Shown here: piece by piece, positions 53,203 to 63,800 of the stretch
How the letters are laid out: each line of letters starts with the position of its first letter
How positions within the stretch are numbered: position 1 is the first letter of the stretch
Assembly (NCBI GenBank): GCA_022539475.1
Contig: VCMS01000023.1
Location: forward strand, 62,001-126,000
DNA from: Gracilaria domingensis
Lineage: Eukaryota > Rhodophyta > Florideophyceae > Gracilariales > Gracilariaceae
Direction: 5' to 3'
DNA: 64,000 nt
Notes under the pieces: generated by a model
What the model was told of the DNA's origin: nothing
Databases searched by the model: none
Seen by the model: the letters and a program-made list of their open reading frames with translations, nothing else
Translations under genes and position numbers: made by a program

Positions 53203-54087
53203 TTAGTTTGGATGAGCGGATTCCGGTAGAACGGTCGCCTGCGCAAAATTTAAGACATCTTCCTTGAGCTCCATAGAATCGGTACTGTCCGATACCGACG
53301 AAGCATCGCTTTCCTTGACATCTTCTAAAGTTGCCAGTTTTTCTTTGAGCTTATTTTCGCTTTCCAAGAATCGATCAATAACGACGGATATCGGAACAGA
53401 AGTATCGCCTTGAGCGAAATCGTCGTACAGTTTCTTTCGGAAGCGCACGACAGTTGCAGGATATTTTTCGTAGAACTTGCGTAGGTTATGAACAATGGCT
53501 CGTTCGATGAACCAGCCCAAAGTCAAGATGCTGACCTTGGTCTCGCCGCTAACGATATGCAAAGTCTTCTCATCTGGGGACAAACTATCCACATAAGCGC
53601 ACGCGGATTCTTCTGCGGGCTGCGGATCGTCATCCTCGCAGCAGTCGGGATCGGATGTGCTTCCAGCACTACTTGTTTCGAGCTGTTGCACCTCTGACGA
53701 CAAAGCTTGTTCGTCTTCGGTGTCAGCGCCGCATTGCTGGAGACTAAGCTCGCCGAAAGTGCGGCTGAGATTGGATAGGAAGCTCGGTCGGATGAAGAAG
53801 TGAAGGTGCAACGGGCGTTCGGCTGTGTTCCAACGCTGCTCGTCGCTGACGGCGAACATGGTGTCGCCGATGAAGGCGCGAATCATATCCGGACAGTCGA
53901 CGTCCTTTGGGGTGTAGTGCTGCACGCGAGAAGTCCATCCGTCGGTCTCTTGGATGGGCTCGGTAGCGCGCATCTCCTTGAGCATTCCATCGTCGACGAC
54001 GAACTGAAGGAACGAGGGGGCATCTCGAATGCGCCAAAAATCGTGGGCCGAGAAGGGCAACACACACTCGATGCGAAAGCGGACCAT
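53203..54087 (-). CDS. SRPBCC/START-fold-like protein of unknown function
   Basis: 294 residues from ATG 54087, single exon. The beginning (VRFRIECVLPFSAHDFWRIR then DAPSFLQFVVDDGML) and the later FIGDTMFAVSDEQRWNTAER and LHLHFFIRPSFLSNLSRTFG resemble the beta-strand and helix pattern of SRPBCC-like ligand-binding proteins found in oomycetes and algae. An acidic Ser-rich insert (about 118-170) separates this from KVSILTLGWFIERAIVHNLR, probably the closing helix. The C-terminal 60 residues are a charged, partly coiled-coil tail. Ligand unknown. Confidence 0.65.
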   Translation of the reverse strand: MVRFRIECVLPFSAHDFWRIRDAPSFLQFVVDDGMLKEMRATEPIQETDGWTSRVQHYTPKDVDCPDMIRAFIGDTMFAVSDEQRWNTAERPLHLHFFIRPSFLSNLSRTFGELSLQQCGADTEDEQALSSEVQQLETSSAGSTSDPDCCEDDDPQPAEESACAYVDSLSPDEKTLHIVSGETKVSILTLGWFIERAIVHNLRKFYEKYPATVVRFRKKLYDDFAQGDTSVPISVVIDRFLESENKLKEKLATLEDVKESDASSVSDSTDSMELKEDVLNFAQATVLPESAHPN

Positions 54088-54595
54088 CGTCGTGGGCAGA
54101 AGCAGGAGGCTGAAGCAGGCGGGGAGGCTAGACGATCACCGAGACGCGGGCGTGGCGACGAGGGGCGTGGCGACCGAAGCCGGAGCTATCTACGGTCGAG
54201 GCGGCCAGAAAGGGAAGCGCGCGAACAAGATGTTGGTAGCCAAACACGCGGCGAAACCCTGACCAGCAGTGTGGGGCGACCCGCGAAGGTGCTTGCGCTT
54301 CTGGAGGCGGATATCGCGCAACCGCCGCAGCGCGCTTGGCAGCCGCGGTGAGCGCCCGGCACGCGGCGCACACGTTGACGGTTCGCGTCGCGCGCCGCGT
54401 GCTCGCTGCTTACAGCGCGCGTGGGGGCGCGTCACCGTTTATTTTTCCGCCAGCCGCCAAGCGCCCTTTCCAGGTGGCCAATTCAGCAGTTGTCGCCCTT
54501 CGTGACGTGGCATTTCGCCGCCCGCCCGCGTCAGCGAGTCCGAAGCCCGGCTCCCGAGGCTGTTCGAAAACCGCGTGGAGCCAACACATTCTGCA
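54088..54595. other. intergenic, G+C-rich
   Basis: Visibly richer in G+C and CpG than its surroundings, and open in several frames on both strands for that reason. It presumably holds the promoter of the SRPBCC-like gene. Confidence 0.5.
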
Positions 54596-55357
54596 TCATC
54601 CATCTACATCCCACGCGCGTCTCACGGGCAGTAAGTCCAGTACACGCTGTGCCTCTGAACGAACTTCAACTTCAGCTTCAACTTCCTCGTCTCCCTCTTC
54701 AGACAGAGTACCATCGTGAGCAGTTTGAATTTCTGCCGACGACTCGCGCTCCATGCGGCCGTCCAGAGTATCATCAGCGTGCTTCCGACCCATGCTATCC
54801 TTCATTTCTTGGTCAAGCTCTTCTTCCAGTTCTGTATCATTGATCCCACTCCAGTCGCGACCCAGTCTTTCAGAAACCTCAGCAACTTCACCTTTCAGGT
54901 CTTCAAACTCGTCCACCGCTTGATTCCAACCCTCTCGCAAAGCCACTTCATCCAGCTCCTCATCTATTCCATTGGCACCAAATTGTTCTACTTCCCGTTG
55001 CGCCTCATTTCGCAACGACTCCACGCGTAATGCATCCTCTCTGATCTTTCGCACATGTCCCAGACGTGACTCGATTGCCCGTCGTCGCCTTGAATGTATG
55101 GCCGCTCGTAGCAGACAGGCTCGCCGTGTAGACTGGCTTTTGGTTGTGGCGCGAGTGAATGCAATTAACCGTAGATCACTCTTCACTCTGTGCAGACGAT
55201 CTTGTAGTTCGCGTTCTCTTTCCAGTAGTATGGTTGACACTAGCGTTGGCGACGATGATGGTTGTGACACTCGGTTGGCCTGTCGGTGTGTCTTTCGTGC
55301 AGGTTTACGTCTTAAAGGCAACGATGAGTTGAAAACAGAAGACTGCCCCATGTTCAT
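54596..55357 (-). CDS. possible SNF7/CHMP (ESCRT-III) protein, divergent
   Basis: 253 residues from ATG 55357. After a basic Ser-rich N terminus the protein is almost all helix: LLERERELQDRLHRVKSDLR, then RRACLLRAAIHSRRRRAIES, then a long coiled coil, then INDTELEEELDQEMK. This order (basic helical hairpin with an RxxALxx-type second helix, acidic C-terminal helices ending in a LEEEL-like motif) is that of ESCRT-III subunits, most like CHMP6/VPS20 or CHMP4, which form membrane-cutting filaments. Sequence similarity is weak, so an unrelated coiled-coil protein is possible. A second Met (MNMGQSS) would expose an N-terminal Gly as in CHMP6. Confidence 0.45.
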   Translation of the reverse strand: MNMGQSSVFNSSLPLRRKPARKTHRQANRVSQPSSSPTLVSTILLERERELQDRLHRVKSDLRLIAFTRATTKSQSTRRACLLRAAIHSRRRRAIESRLGHVRKIREDALRVESLRNEAQREVEQFGANGIDEELDEVALREGWNQAVDEFEDLKGEVAEVSERLGRDWSGINDTELEEELDQEMKDSMGRKHADDTLDGRMERESSAEIQTAHDGTLSEEGDEEVEAEVEVRSEAQRVLDLLPVRRAWDVDG

Positions 55358-56303
55358 TTTGCATCAGCAAACCAATGTGATGTCCACTTCTCTTTTGCGC
55401 GCTCTTACGTTGTATTGTCCCGGTTGAGTTTCTGGCAAGTAATCAGTTTTTGTTCAGCTGACCCCCAATCGCTTGGGATGGTTCCTGCAGGGTGTGGCAA
55501 CTTATGCTGGCACTCCTTGAACAGAGGCTGCGCCAGAGACACCTGGTTTGCGAGTAAGGGTGCGCATTCCTGGTCGCAGCACGGAGTAAATACGTAGGTC
55601 ACTTCATTCGTCGGCGAATATCACTGGATGGCCAACAATGACATTTTGGGTCTTGTTTCGAGTCTCGTCACACTTGCAACGTTGCGGACCCTGTTCAAGC
55701 GGCATCCCTCCGATTTGTTGAGTGCAGAGTAATGGACCGAAAGCCCCGAACGGACAGACCGAATGCACTTCGGTAACCGTACACAGATAAGGAGTTCGAA
55801 ATACACCTTGAACAAGATCACGGATCAGTCATAATATGATTATTTTCGAGTAATTGAAATTATTTCAATTCATTTCCACATGGGCAATAATGAAGGGCGA
55901 GACAAGCAAGATCACCATTCCTGGCGCGTTACCTTTGAACAAGGAGGTCGGTGTGATTCACTCACTCTGAATCTTAATCCAAACAAAAGGGTAAGGATAC
56001 CGCCTCTCAGCCCTGGATAAGGCTTCAGCTATTTCTGTAGGATGCAGAGCAAGAAGTACTGAAAGAAGTTAGATCTTTCAGTTTGAACGTTCTTAAAGCA
56101 ACTCTATTTACCGTATCATCGTTTAGGCGTTTGAGCATTGATTTCGAGAATCTTCAGGCAGTGAGGCATATTTTATCTCTCTGTGGAAGATTCGCCGTTC
56201 TTCTTCCCGTAACATAGTCTTTGATGTTGGAGGCTCATCGGCCAATATTGTGAGACAAATTCCTAGTTGATTTCCTTTCCGATTACAAGCGCAACTTCTC
56301 GTC
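55358..56303. other. intergenic, divergent
   Basis: Holds an A+T-rich one-base-centre palindrome AATTGAAAT-T-ATTTCAATT at 55852-55870. No gene recognised. Confidence 0.5.
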
Positions 56304-56729
56304 ATGTTCCGTACGTTGTGGAATTCAACCAAAACTTCGCTCCTCTCATGCAATTCTGCTCTTCGTTCTCAGCTTATATATCGCAACTTCTGTGCGTCAC
56401 CCGTCAAGCATGCTGAAGAAGAACAAATCGCCATCCTGAGGAAAGGAATGGCGCCTGCAACTGGTCGATCCCTAAAGGCTATTGCCGCTGAAGTATGGGG
56501 TCACACTCGAAATCCAGTGGGTCCCGGGCACAGATCCGGTGAAAGGCTTCTAAGGCGCCCTTTACGTGGGCCCCTTTACGCATCTTGGTATCCTCCACCT
56601 CTCTCCGCGTACAAAGACAACCCCTTTAAGATGACTGATAAGCAGATGAGATGGCGTGAAAAGCTCAAGATGTTGAGGGCTAGTGGAAAGGGTCCACCGA
56701 AAAAGGGAGCTGGAAAGAGAGCAAAATGA
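56304..56729 (+). CDS. MRPS33: mitochondrial small ribosomal subunit protein mS33
   Basis: 141 residues from ATG 56304. The N terminus MFRTLWNSTKTSLLSCNSAL and on to NFCAS is a typical mitochondrial presequence. The body has AAEVWGHTRNPVGPGHRSGE and LYASWYPPPLS, and the C-terminal signature KLKMLRASGKGPPKKGAGKR, corresponding to the LRGKGxPKKGEGKRA end of mS33 (Rsm27), a component of the mitoribosome head. Somewhat longer than animal mS33 (about 106 residues), owing to the leader. Confidence 0.8.
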   Translation: MFRTLWNSTKTSLLSCNSALRSQLIYRNFCASPVKHAEEEQIAILRKGMAPATGRSLKAIAAEVWGHTRNPVGPGHRSGERLLRRPLRGPLYASWYPPPLSAYKDNPFKMTDKQMRWREKLKMLRASGKGPPKKGAGKRAK

Positions 56730-58125
56730 GAAGCCGTTGGTGGAATCCATACGGAGCACTATGGGATTTTTACGTTCTACTCCTACCATACAGAGAAGCA
56801 ATGTGGTTTGGCTATGAACTTCAAAGAATCTCGGAAATTTCTTTTGCTTGACTTTGGTAGCACAGCGAGACTGAGGACAGGAAGGTGGGGAAGGCAAGAA
56901 TAAGTCACGAGGTTCCGCGTACGATGCGCACTATTTAGTCCGGACCATTTTCAAGGCGTGGTTTCTGTGGATAGGGCAATGACAGGGACGAGAGTATCAT
57001 CTCTGTTGTAGAGTGACTGTGTTGTGGTTTACTTGTATCAAAGAGCCAAAGGTTTTAGAGATAAACTACTCGATTTACGGTTTGACAAGAAGCCTTCTAT
57101 GGTACTAGATTTCATTGCGTCGCTACATCATGCAGCGACGCGATGATCATGTAACATAGGATATCATCCAAATTGAACTCCTGCACTCTTTAGAAGAACC
57201 ACATGTGCGCCTTTCCCAAGATAGGCACTATCTTTCATTGTGGTCCAACTGTCCAATGCAGTAGATTGCAGAGATGAACGCTTTTTTATTAGAACGAAAA
57301 CTAATCGAAAAAGATTTTGTTTCTTTGAGGCAGCCCTTCCTCGAAAAGGTCGTACTGGAGGCGGGGTCGATACAGACAGAGAGCTTTGGGTTTCATTGTT
57401 GTACCTTAATGACGGTATCCAATTACCCTTTGGGTATTAAAGTTTACGTCTTCGGCTCATTTAGACTGAATAAATTGCGTTTTAACGCATGAGCTAACAA
57501 TTACGCCATGCTCCTGCACAAGACAGGCCTGAAACTGAAGGAGAAAAGGGGACATTACTGCTAACGGACATGCCTCTGGCCGGTACTTGCCTCTGCCCGC
57601 TTTGTACGCCTTGGTCTCGCATTCTATATATGCCGGCATCTTCCTCCTCTCGTGGGGGCATTCATCCAATGCCGAGGCAGAGCAAAAACAACAATTCAGG
57701 CGAATCTTGTGATTGCAAGATTTTGTTTTTTCTTTTATTCAGCCACCGAACCGCCTTTTGTGGTCTGCGATACCCTTGTATTTGCCCCCACCCCACGATG
57801 ACCGCCGCCTCGGATACGCACGTTGTTTGTTGATGCAGTAGAGCAGCCTCCACCTGCTATTACCGTCAGGTAGAGCGCTAGAGCGCTCTCCGTTCTCGTT
57901 TCTCTCCTTCATCTGTGGCGCCATCTGTGGCGCGTTCAATCCTTTCTCTTTCTGCGACTGATTACGAGCACCTACGTGCTCTGTGCCAGTTTATGTTGAT
58001 TACGCTATCCCCTTAGGAAAAGTCAGCGTCGCGAGGGAAGCTCACGTATTCCCTCTTATCTGGGAGCACATCTGCCGATAACCTTCGCGAAGTTTTTCCT
58101 TCAGGACAAAACGCATTTCCCAAGC
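56730..58125. other. intergenic, 1.4 kb
   Basis: Between two plus-strand genes. A 72-codon ATG frame at 57274-57492 and a few similar ones have no family features. A hairpin with 13-bp arms (one G:T pair) and a 9-base loop lies at 57112-57146. Confidence 0.5.
57112..57146. repeat. hairpin-forming inverted repeat
   Basis: Arms TCATTGCGTCGCT (57112-57124) and AGCGACGCGATGA (57134-57146) pair at 12 of 13 positions, the other being G:T in RNA. Confidence 0.75.
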
Positions 58126-58701
58126 ATGTTCCGCAGCTCCGGAGTTATCCGCCGTGCGTGTGCCCGTCAAGCTCGACTGCTGCACGAGGACTCTTCGCGT
58201 GGTGACTTCCTAGGTTTTTCAATTTCTCGAGCACCAGCTTCAGATGCCCGTTATGGCATGGATATGACCAGAGCGCCAGGTTACGAGGTTGCGGCAGATG
58301 AAGAGCCGCCCCGGACAGGCAATCAGAAATTAGCCGACTTTGCTTCTCGTCACGGCAGACTTTCCGCTTCGCAAGTTCAGAAAGCGAAAGGGTATTTGTG
58401 GGTTGGCACTGTCCTGTACCCCGCGGAACAGGGCTCCGACGTTGACGTCACTTTTACATGGGAAATTGTGCAAGAACCTGAAGAGTTCGAGCACAGCGAT
58501 CATGTGAACAATATCATCGAAGTCATCGACAATCCAGAGGAAAGTCCTGTCATGGAGGCAAAGAGACGGTACTCAGGGGGACAAGCGAGAAGAATACGCA
58601 AGGAACGAGCGAGAAATGCGGCCAAGAAAGCTGTGAGGCGGGCAAATAAAAGGCCTATTCGCAAACCCGAGAACGACGTACCGGATGATGAAGGGAGCTA
58701 G
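58126..58701 (+). CDS. hypothetical basic protein, probably mitochondrial
   Basis: 191 residues from ATG 58126. The start MFRSSGVIRRACARQARLLH is rich in Arg and lacks acidic residues, as in mitochondrial presequences, and resembles the leader of the neighbouring mS33. The middle has a more folded stretch (KGYLWVGTVLYPAEQGSDVD then VTFTWEIVQEP), and the C terminus is strongly basic (SGGQARRIRKERARNAAKKA). Basic tails are common in ribosomal and RNA-binding proteins, but I do not recognise a family. Confidence 0.6.
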   Translation: MFRSSGVIRRACARQARLLHEDSSRGDFLGFSISRAPASDARYGMDMTRAPGYEVAADEEPPRTGNQKLADFASRHGRLSASQVQKAKGYLWVGTVLYPAEQGSDVDVTFTWEIVQEPEEFEHSDHVNNIIEVIDNPEESPVMEAKRRYSGGQARRIRKERARNAAKKAVRRANKRPIRKPENDVPDDEGS

Positions 58702-59197
58702 ATTATTGTCCTTGCATGTCCGGCTTTTGTAGAATATTGTCGTAAAGCGGAGCGTTTATACATGAGAACTCAATGCTCCTGAAACTCGTTTATTACTTGC
58801 AAAACGTACGGAGTTGGTGTTACAGTGGTTCCTGCAAGGTAGCGAGAAAGAACCACACGGTTCAAAATGTTTGTCAAAGTCTACATCAGTTCGTGTAAAC
58901 ATGCAAACATACCTACAACTGCCATACGAGATGGGTCTAACTCTCGATCAAATCTTGATCGGATGATCGGATGATCGGATGATCGGTTCTACAAAGCTTC
59001 ATTCCTTCGTTCTTTAAAGAGTTTCATGCATTTACTAGGGCGATTTCGGTGGACAAATCTACAGATGGGTCACGCTGAAGACGCGTCCGAAAAGGGAGCG
59101 AAAGCTAGTGTATCCATGATATTTTGCTGCGGAAGGTCCTTCACTCGACAGAATCAATCGACGCATGACGGTGTCTCAAAAAAGGAGCCCTAGCAAG
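58702..59197. other. intergenic between convergent genes
   Basis: Contains the GATCGGAT tandem repeat at 58957-58988. No gene recognised. Confidence 0.5.
58957..58988. repeat. 8-bp tandem repeat, about four copies
   Basis: GATCGGAT three times followed by GATCGGTT. Preceded by CGATCAAATCTTGATCG, itself an inverted repeat. Confidence 0.9.
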
Positions 59198-60086
59198 TTA
59201 CTGCATCTCTTTGACTGCGATAATCTTCTCTGTGCCGAGCGCCGAGAGCACAGTTAAGATGAGGTCTTTTCCTTCGTCGAAATCAGCCTTTATCTTCTTA
59301 TGAACATCCTCAGTGTCGTCCAAATGAAGATCAGAGCGTGTATCGTTCTTATCGTCCATAACAGTGACAAAGCCCTCCTCGTCAATGTCAATAAGCTGAA
59401 AGTCCTTTCGATTCACAATAGGAGACATCATGTTGTGAGAGGACGGAGATATATCCTCGTACTTCCTTCCGGTAAAGATATCCACGCCAACAATGTTAGC
59501 CTTTGCATGGCCATGCTTCCCGGTCTTGGAAGTGGAATACTCAACGATTTTGCACGGAAATCCTTTGATAACCACGTGAGCTCCTTTCTTCAGAGCACCT
59601 GTCACCGATCAAAACAACAAACATGGCGAAGCGCACGGCAGCAAATCGATTGAGCAAAGCAAAGCACGCAAAGTAAAACATGAATAGTTAGTAAAGGTCC
59701 TCGAGACCATAGCACGAGTGCGCGCTGGGCATGCGTTGCATTGGTGTAGTCAAGAAAGGCATGTCGCTCTGTAAAGGGTGGTGGAAAGGACTCCTTAAAA
59801 GAGCATATTCCCCTTCATGCCGTGATGATACACGAATCACCCAAACAGACGCACATGGTCGTTTGGCGAGAGTAGCTCAATATGCAAAACGTATATTACG
59901 CTCGAAATTGACGTAGGGCCTCCATGGACGCCATCCTCGCCCCGCTTTTGCACGAGCCGCAGCGATTGTAGGTTCTGAACGGGTGGCTTGCCTTGGGGGA
60001 GGCACTAGAAGGTAGACTCAAAACTTACCAGCTTGGACCGGGATAACATTGGACGCACCAGATGAACCGGAATCGTGCTCAGACAT
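59198..60086 (-). CDS. EIF5A: translation elongation factor eIF5A
   Basis: Exons 60086-60029 and 59598-59198 give 152 residues. The 430-nt intron, the longest found, has GTAAGT, TACTAAC and CAG and restores PVQAGALKKGAHVVIKGFPC. The hypusine lysine lies in STSKTGKHGHAKANIVGVDI, as in all eIF5A. The C-terminal OB fold follows (RKDFQLIDIDEEGFVTVMDD, then DLILTVLSALGTEKIIAVKE). The protein helps ribosomes through polyproline and other slow stretches and at termination. Confidence 0.97.
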
Positions 60087-60892
60087 CTTTGCGTGTTGGA
60101 GTACAGCGAAAGCGCAGACAAGGAACCCTTCGATTCGGCAGTCTGAACAACGGGCTGGAAGCAGGATCGAAGCCGAAGCGAAGGGTGGTCGGCGCGGATA
60201 ACGCGTGCGTGTTGTGCTTGGCCGCGAGCGTACTTTAGTAGACTGGAGAGCGGCAGACGGCGGCGACAAGCCGATGTGTCTACAGTAGCTCAGCAAAAAA
60301 GCTCAAAATAGACGCTAAATCGCACATATCCCGATGCACCTTCCATGACCCCACGGATTCACGAGTTTTGAGTCGTGCACCGACAAGCAGAGCGCGATTT
60401 TCATAGCCAGGACCACTGAAACCTCGTCTCGTGCAGTTCTGGCGAAGCGTTCCGGCCCCATCGGGTCGTCTACATGCTTGCAGGCCCAGAACGTCAAACC
60501 AATCAAATGTCCACGTGTCCTTCCAATTCACAACTGTAAGTAACGAAACTTGCCCTTCCTCCTGCTCTCTGCTCAAATTTAAATCTTTCGGATTCACATT
60601 CAAATATTCAAACCCATTTTCGGATCTAAGCTTCAAGAGAAACCGCAACGAACATACGTACCTGGCCGCCATTTCCCATTTCAACCGAAACCACTTCCCG
60701 TCTTGCTTCACTCAGCAGACGTTTCACTCTTCTTCGAATGCGTCGCTGAGCCCTCCACCCACCTCTCTCGCACAGTTTGTTGGAGCTCCCTTTCGAAGCG
60801 AACCGGGTCGTGGACGTTATCTCCCGCTTGGGCTGCGTGGTCACAGGCTGCACGCACGTATTTGACTGTTCCTGGTCCTTCTCGCACCAATC
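60087..60892. other. intergenic, divergent
   Basis: Promoters of eIF5A (-) and TOP2 (+). A minus-strand frame at 60280-60672 starts at an ATG (130 codons) but shows no family features and overlaps what should be upstream DNA of eIF5A; not called. Confidence 0.5.
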
Positions 60893-63800
60893 ATGGCGCT
60901 CAGAGTTTCCAACTCCGCTAATACCATCCCGAGGGGAAGGAAAACTGTTGAGCAGACTTTCACCAAACTTACTCAGCTTGAGCATATTTTGCTACGTCCT
61001 GATACATATGTCGGCTCTGCAGAGTGTGTTCAGGAGCAGGTCTGGGTCTGGGACGATGATTCCAAGAGCATGGTCTACAAGCAAATCACGTACCCACCAG
61101 GATTGTACAAGATATTCGATGAGATTTTGGTTAATGCTGCGGACCACAAGCAGAGGGACCCGAAAATGAACTCCATCAAAGTGGAGATTGACGCAGAAAA
61201 TCAAACAATTTCTGTGTGGAACAATGGCTCCGGTATCCCCATTGAAGTGCATAAGAAGGAAAAGGTTTATGTCCCTGAACTCATTTTCGGCAATCTTCTC
61301 ACTTCTTCAAATTATGATGATGAAGAAAAGAAAGTTGTCGGTGGTCGAAACGGATTTGGCGCAAAACTTGCCAACATCTTCTCTACTGAGTTCGTAGTAG
61401 AGACTGCCGATGCCGAACGAGCAAAACGTTACAAGCAAGTATTTCGGAACAACATGAGTGAAAAAGAGGATCCGGTAATCCGTTCGAATGCGAAGAAAGA
61501 ATCCTACACGAAGATTACATTTTCCCCTGATCTTCCGAGATTCGGTGTAACATGCTTAGACAGCGATATCATATCTTTGTTGAAGAAGCGCGTGTACGAT
61601 ATTGCTGGCGTCAATCCTTCGTTGAAGGTCTACCTCAATGGCAACCGTATTCCCATCAAAACTTTCAAGGATTACGTCAACCTCTACCAGTCTGAGCAAT
61701 CGTCGAGTGCCATTTTCCATGAACGCGTGAGCGACAGATGGGAAGTAGCCATCACAGCTAGTGATGGAGAACTGAGTCAAGTCAGCTTCGTCAACTCCAT
61801 CTGGACAATGAAAGGTGGGACACACGTAACACATGTTGCCGATCAAATCGTCTCACGGGTTGCCGAGCATATTTCGAAGAAGAACAAGGGCCTCAAAGTA
61901 AAGCCGTCCCAAATCAAGAGCCACCTCTCGCTTTTCATTAACTGCCTCATCGAGAATCCGGCATTTGACTCGCAAACTAAGGAAACTCTTACAACCAAGC
62001 CATCAAAATTTGGCTCCAAATGGCAGTTTTCTGAGGATCTCGCCAAAAAGGTGGTGAAGAGCAAGATTATTGACAACATCACTGCCTTTGCTCAGTTTAA
62101 ACAGAGCAAGGAATTGTCGAAAACAGATGGCGGCAAGAAAGCCCGAGTTCTCGGAGTCAAAAAGCTCGAAGATGCCAACAAAGCTGGTGGGAGAGAAGCT
62201 TCAAAATGTACTCTGATTCTAACTGAGGGAGATTCAGCCGCATCTCTTGCGATATCCGGGCTTTCTGTTGTCGGGAGAGACTATTACGGAGTATTTCCAC
62301 TTCGTGGAAAGCTTTTGAACGTTCGGGATGCTAAGCACAAGCAAATTATGGACAACCAGGAGATTAACAATCTGAAGAAGATCCTTGGATTGCAGCATAA
62401 TAAGAAGTACTGCAGCGAAACTGTGAAATCTCTTCGCTATGGTCATGTTTTGATAATGGCTGATCAGGATCACGATGGTTCGCATATCAAGGGGCTTGTC
62501 ATCAACTTCTTCGATCACTTCTGGCCCAGTCTTCTTCATGTGGACGGTTTCCTGCAGGAGTTTATTACCCCAATAATGAAAGCCACAAAGACAGTCGGAC
62601 GCAACAAGCTCGAGAGAGTCTTCTTCACTGTTGCAGAATACAAGGAATGGCAAGATGGTGCCGAAGGAATGTCCAAAGGATGGATGACGAAGTACTACAA
62701 AGGTCTCGGTACTTCAACGAATCAAGAAGCGAAGGAGTACTTTTCAAACCTAGAACGTCACCAGTTGAGTTTCACTCACCAAGGAGAAGATGATCGAGCT
62801 ATGATTGATCTCGCTTTCAACAAGCATCGCGTGAGCGATCGAAAGGAATGGTTGTCTTCTTTTGCTCCCGGTACCTTTTTCAACCATGAAGAGGATCAGT
62901 TGAACTATACTAATTTTGTTAACAAAGAACTCATCTTGTTTTCTCTTGCTGACAATGCCCGATCCATCCCGAGCATTATGGATGGTCTGAAGCCATCCCA
63001 GAGAAAAGTCTTGTATGGTTGTTTTATGAGGAGAAACTTCAAGAGGGAAATCAAAGTTCTTCAGCTGGCAGGTTTCGTAACTGAGAAGGCGGTCTATCAT
63101 CACGGAGATTCCATTTTCCCTACTATTGTATCGATGGCTCAAGACTTTGTAGGGTCAAATAATGTCAACCTACTAGTTCCGGCAGGTCAATTTGGAACGA
63201 GGTTGCAGGGTGGGAAGGATGCAGCGTCCCCAAGATACATTTTTACGATGCTAGCGCCTATAGCTCGTGCCTTGTTTCCAAAACAGGATGATCCCTTGCT
63301 CTCCTACCTGAAAGATGAAGGTACGGTTATTGAGCCTTCCTGGTACTGCCCGATTATACCTTTAGTCCTGGTTAACGGATCCGAGGGAATTGGAACTGGA
63401 TGGTCCTCCTCAATTCCATGCTACAACCCTCATGATCTTATTCGTAGCGTTCGGCTGTTGTTGAATGATGAACCGCTCGAGGATTTGCGTCCGTGGTACC
63501 GTGGTTTTAATGGGTCTATTGTTCCCGTGGAAAACTCGAAGTCCTTTGATGTGTACGGAACTTTGCGTAGATCGCAGGACACATTTCGGATTGAAGAGCT
63601 TCCGGTCAGAACTTGGACATCATCGTACAAGGAGTTCCTTGAATCACAGACTCTTGGTTTCCCGAATGCTAAAAACCCATTCGTGCGAGAATTCCAAGAC
63701 AACAGTACAGAAAACAAGGTCTGTTTCACGTTCACAGCCACTCCTGAGGCGCTTAGCGAGCTCTCCACTCCTGCTGCTTACAAGAAGCTCAAGATTTCAG

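Noticed and set aside
57274..57492. 72-codon ATG frame downstream of mS33
   Set aside because: Too short and featureless to separate from chance in a 1.4-kb intergenic stretch.
60280..60711. 144-codon minus-strand frame between eIF5A and TOP2
   Set aside because: Begins at GTG; from its first ATG (60672) 130 codons remain, with no domain or organelle signal and no CTAAC to support splicing. It might still be a small gene, but I cannot support it.
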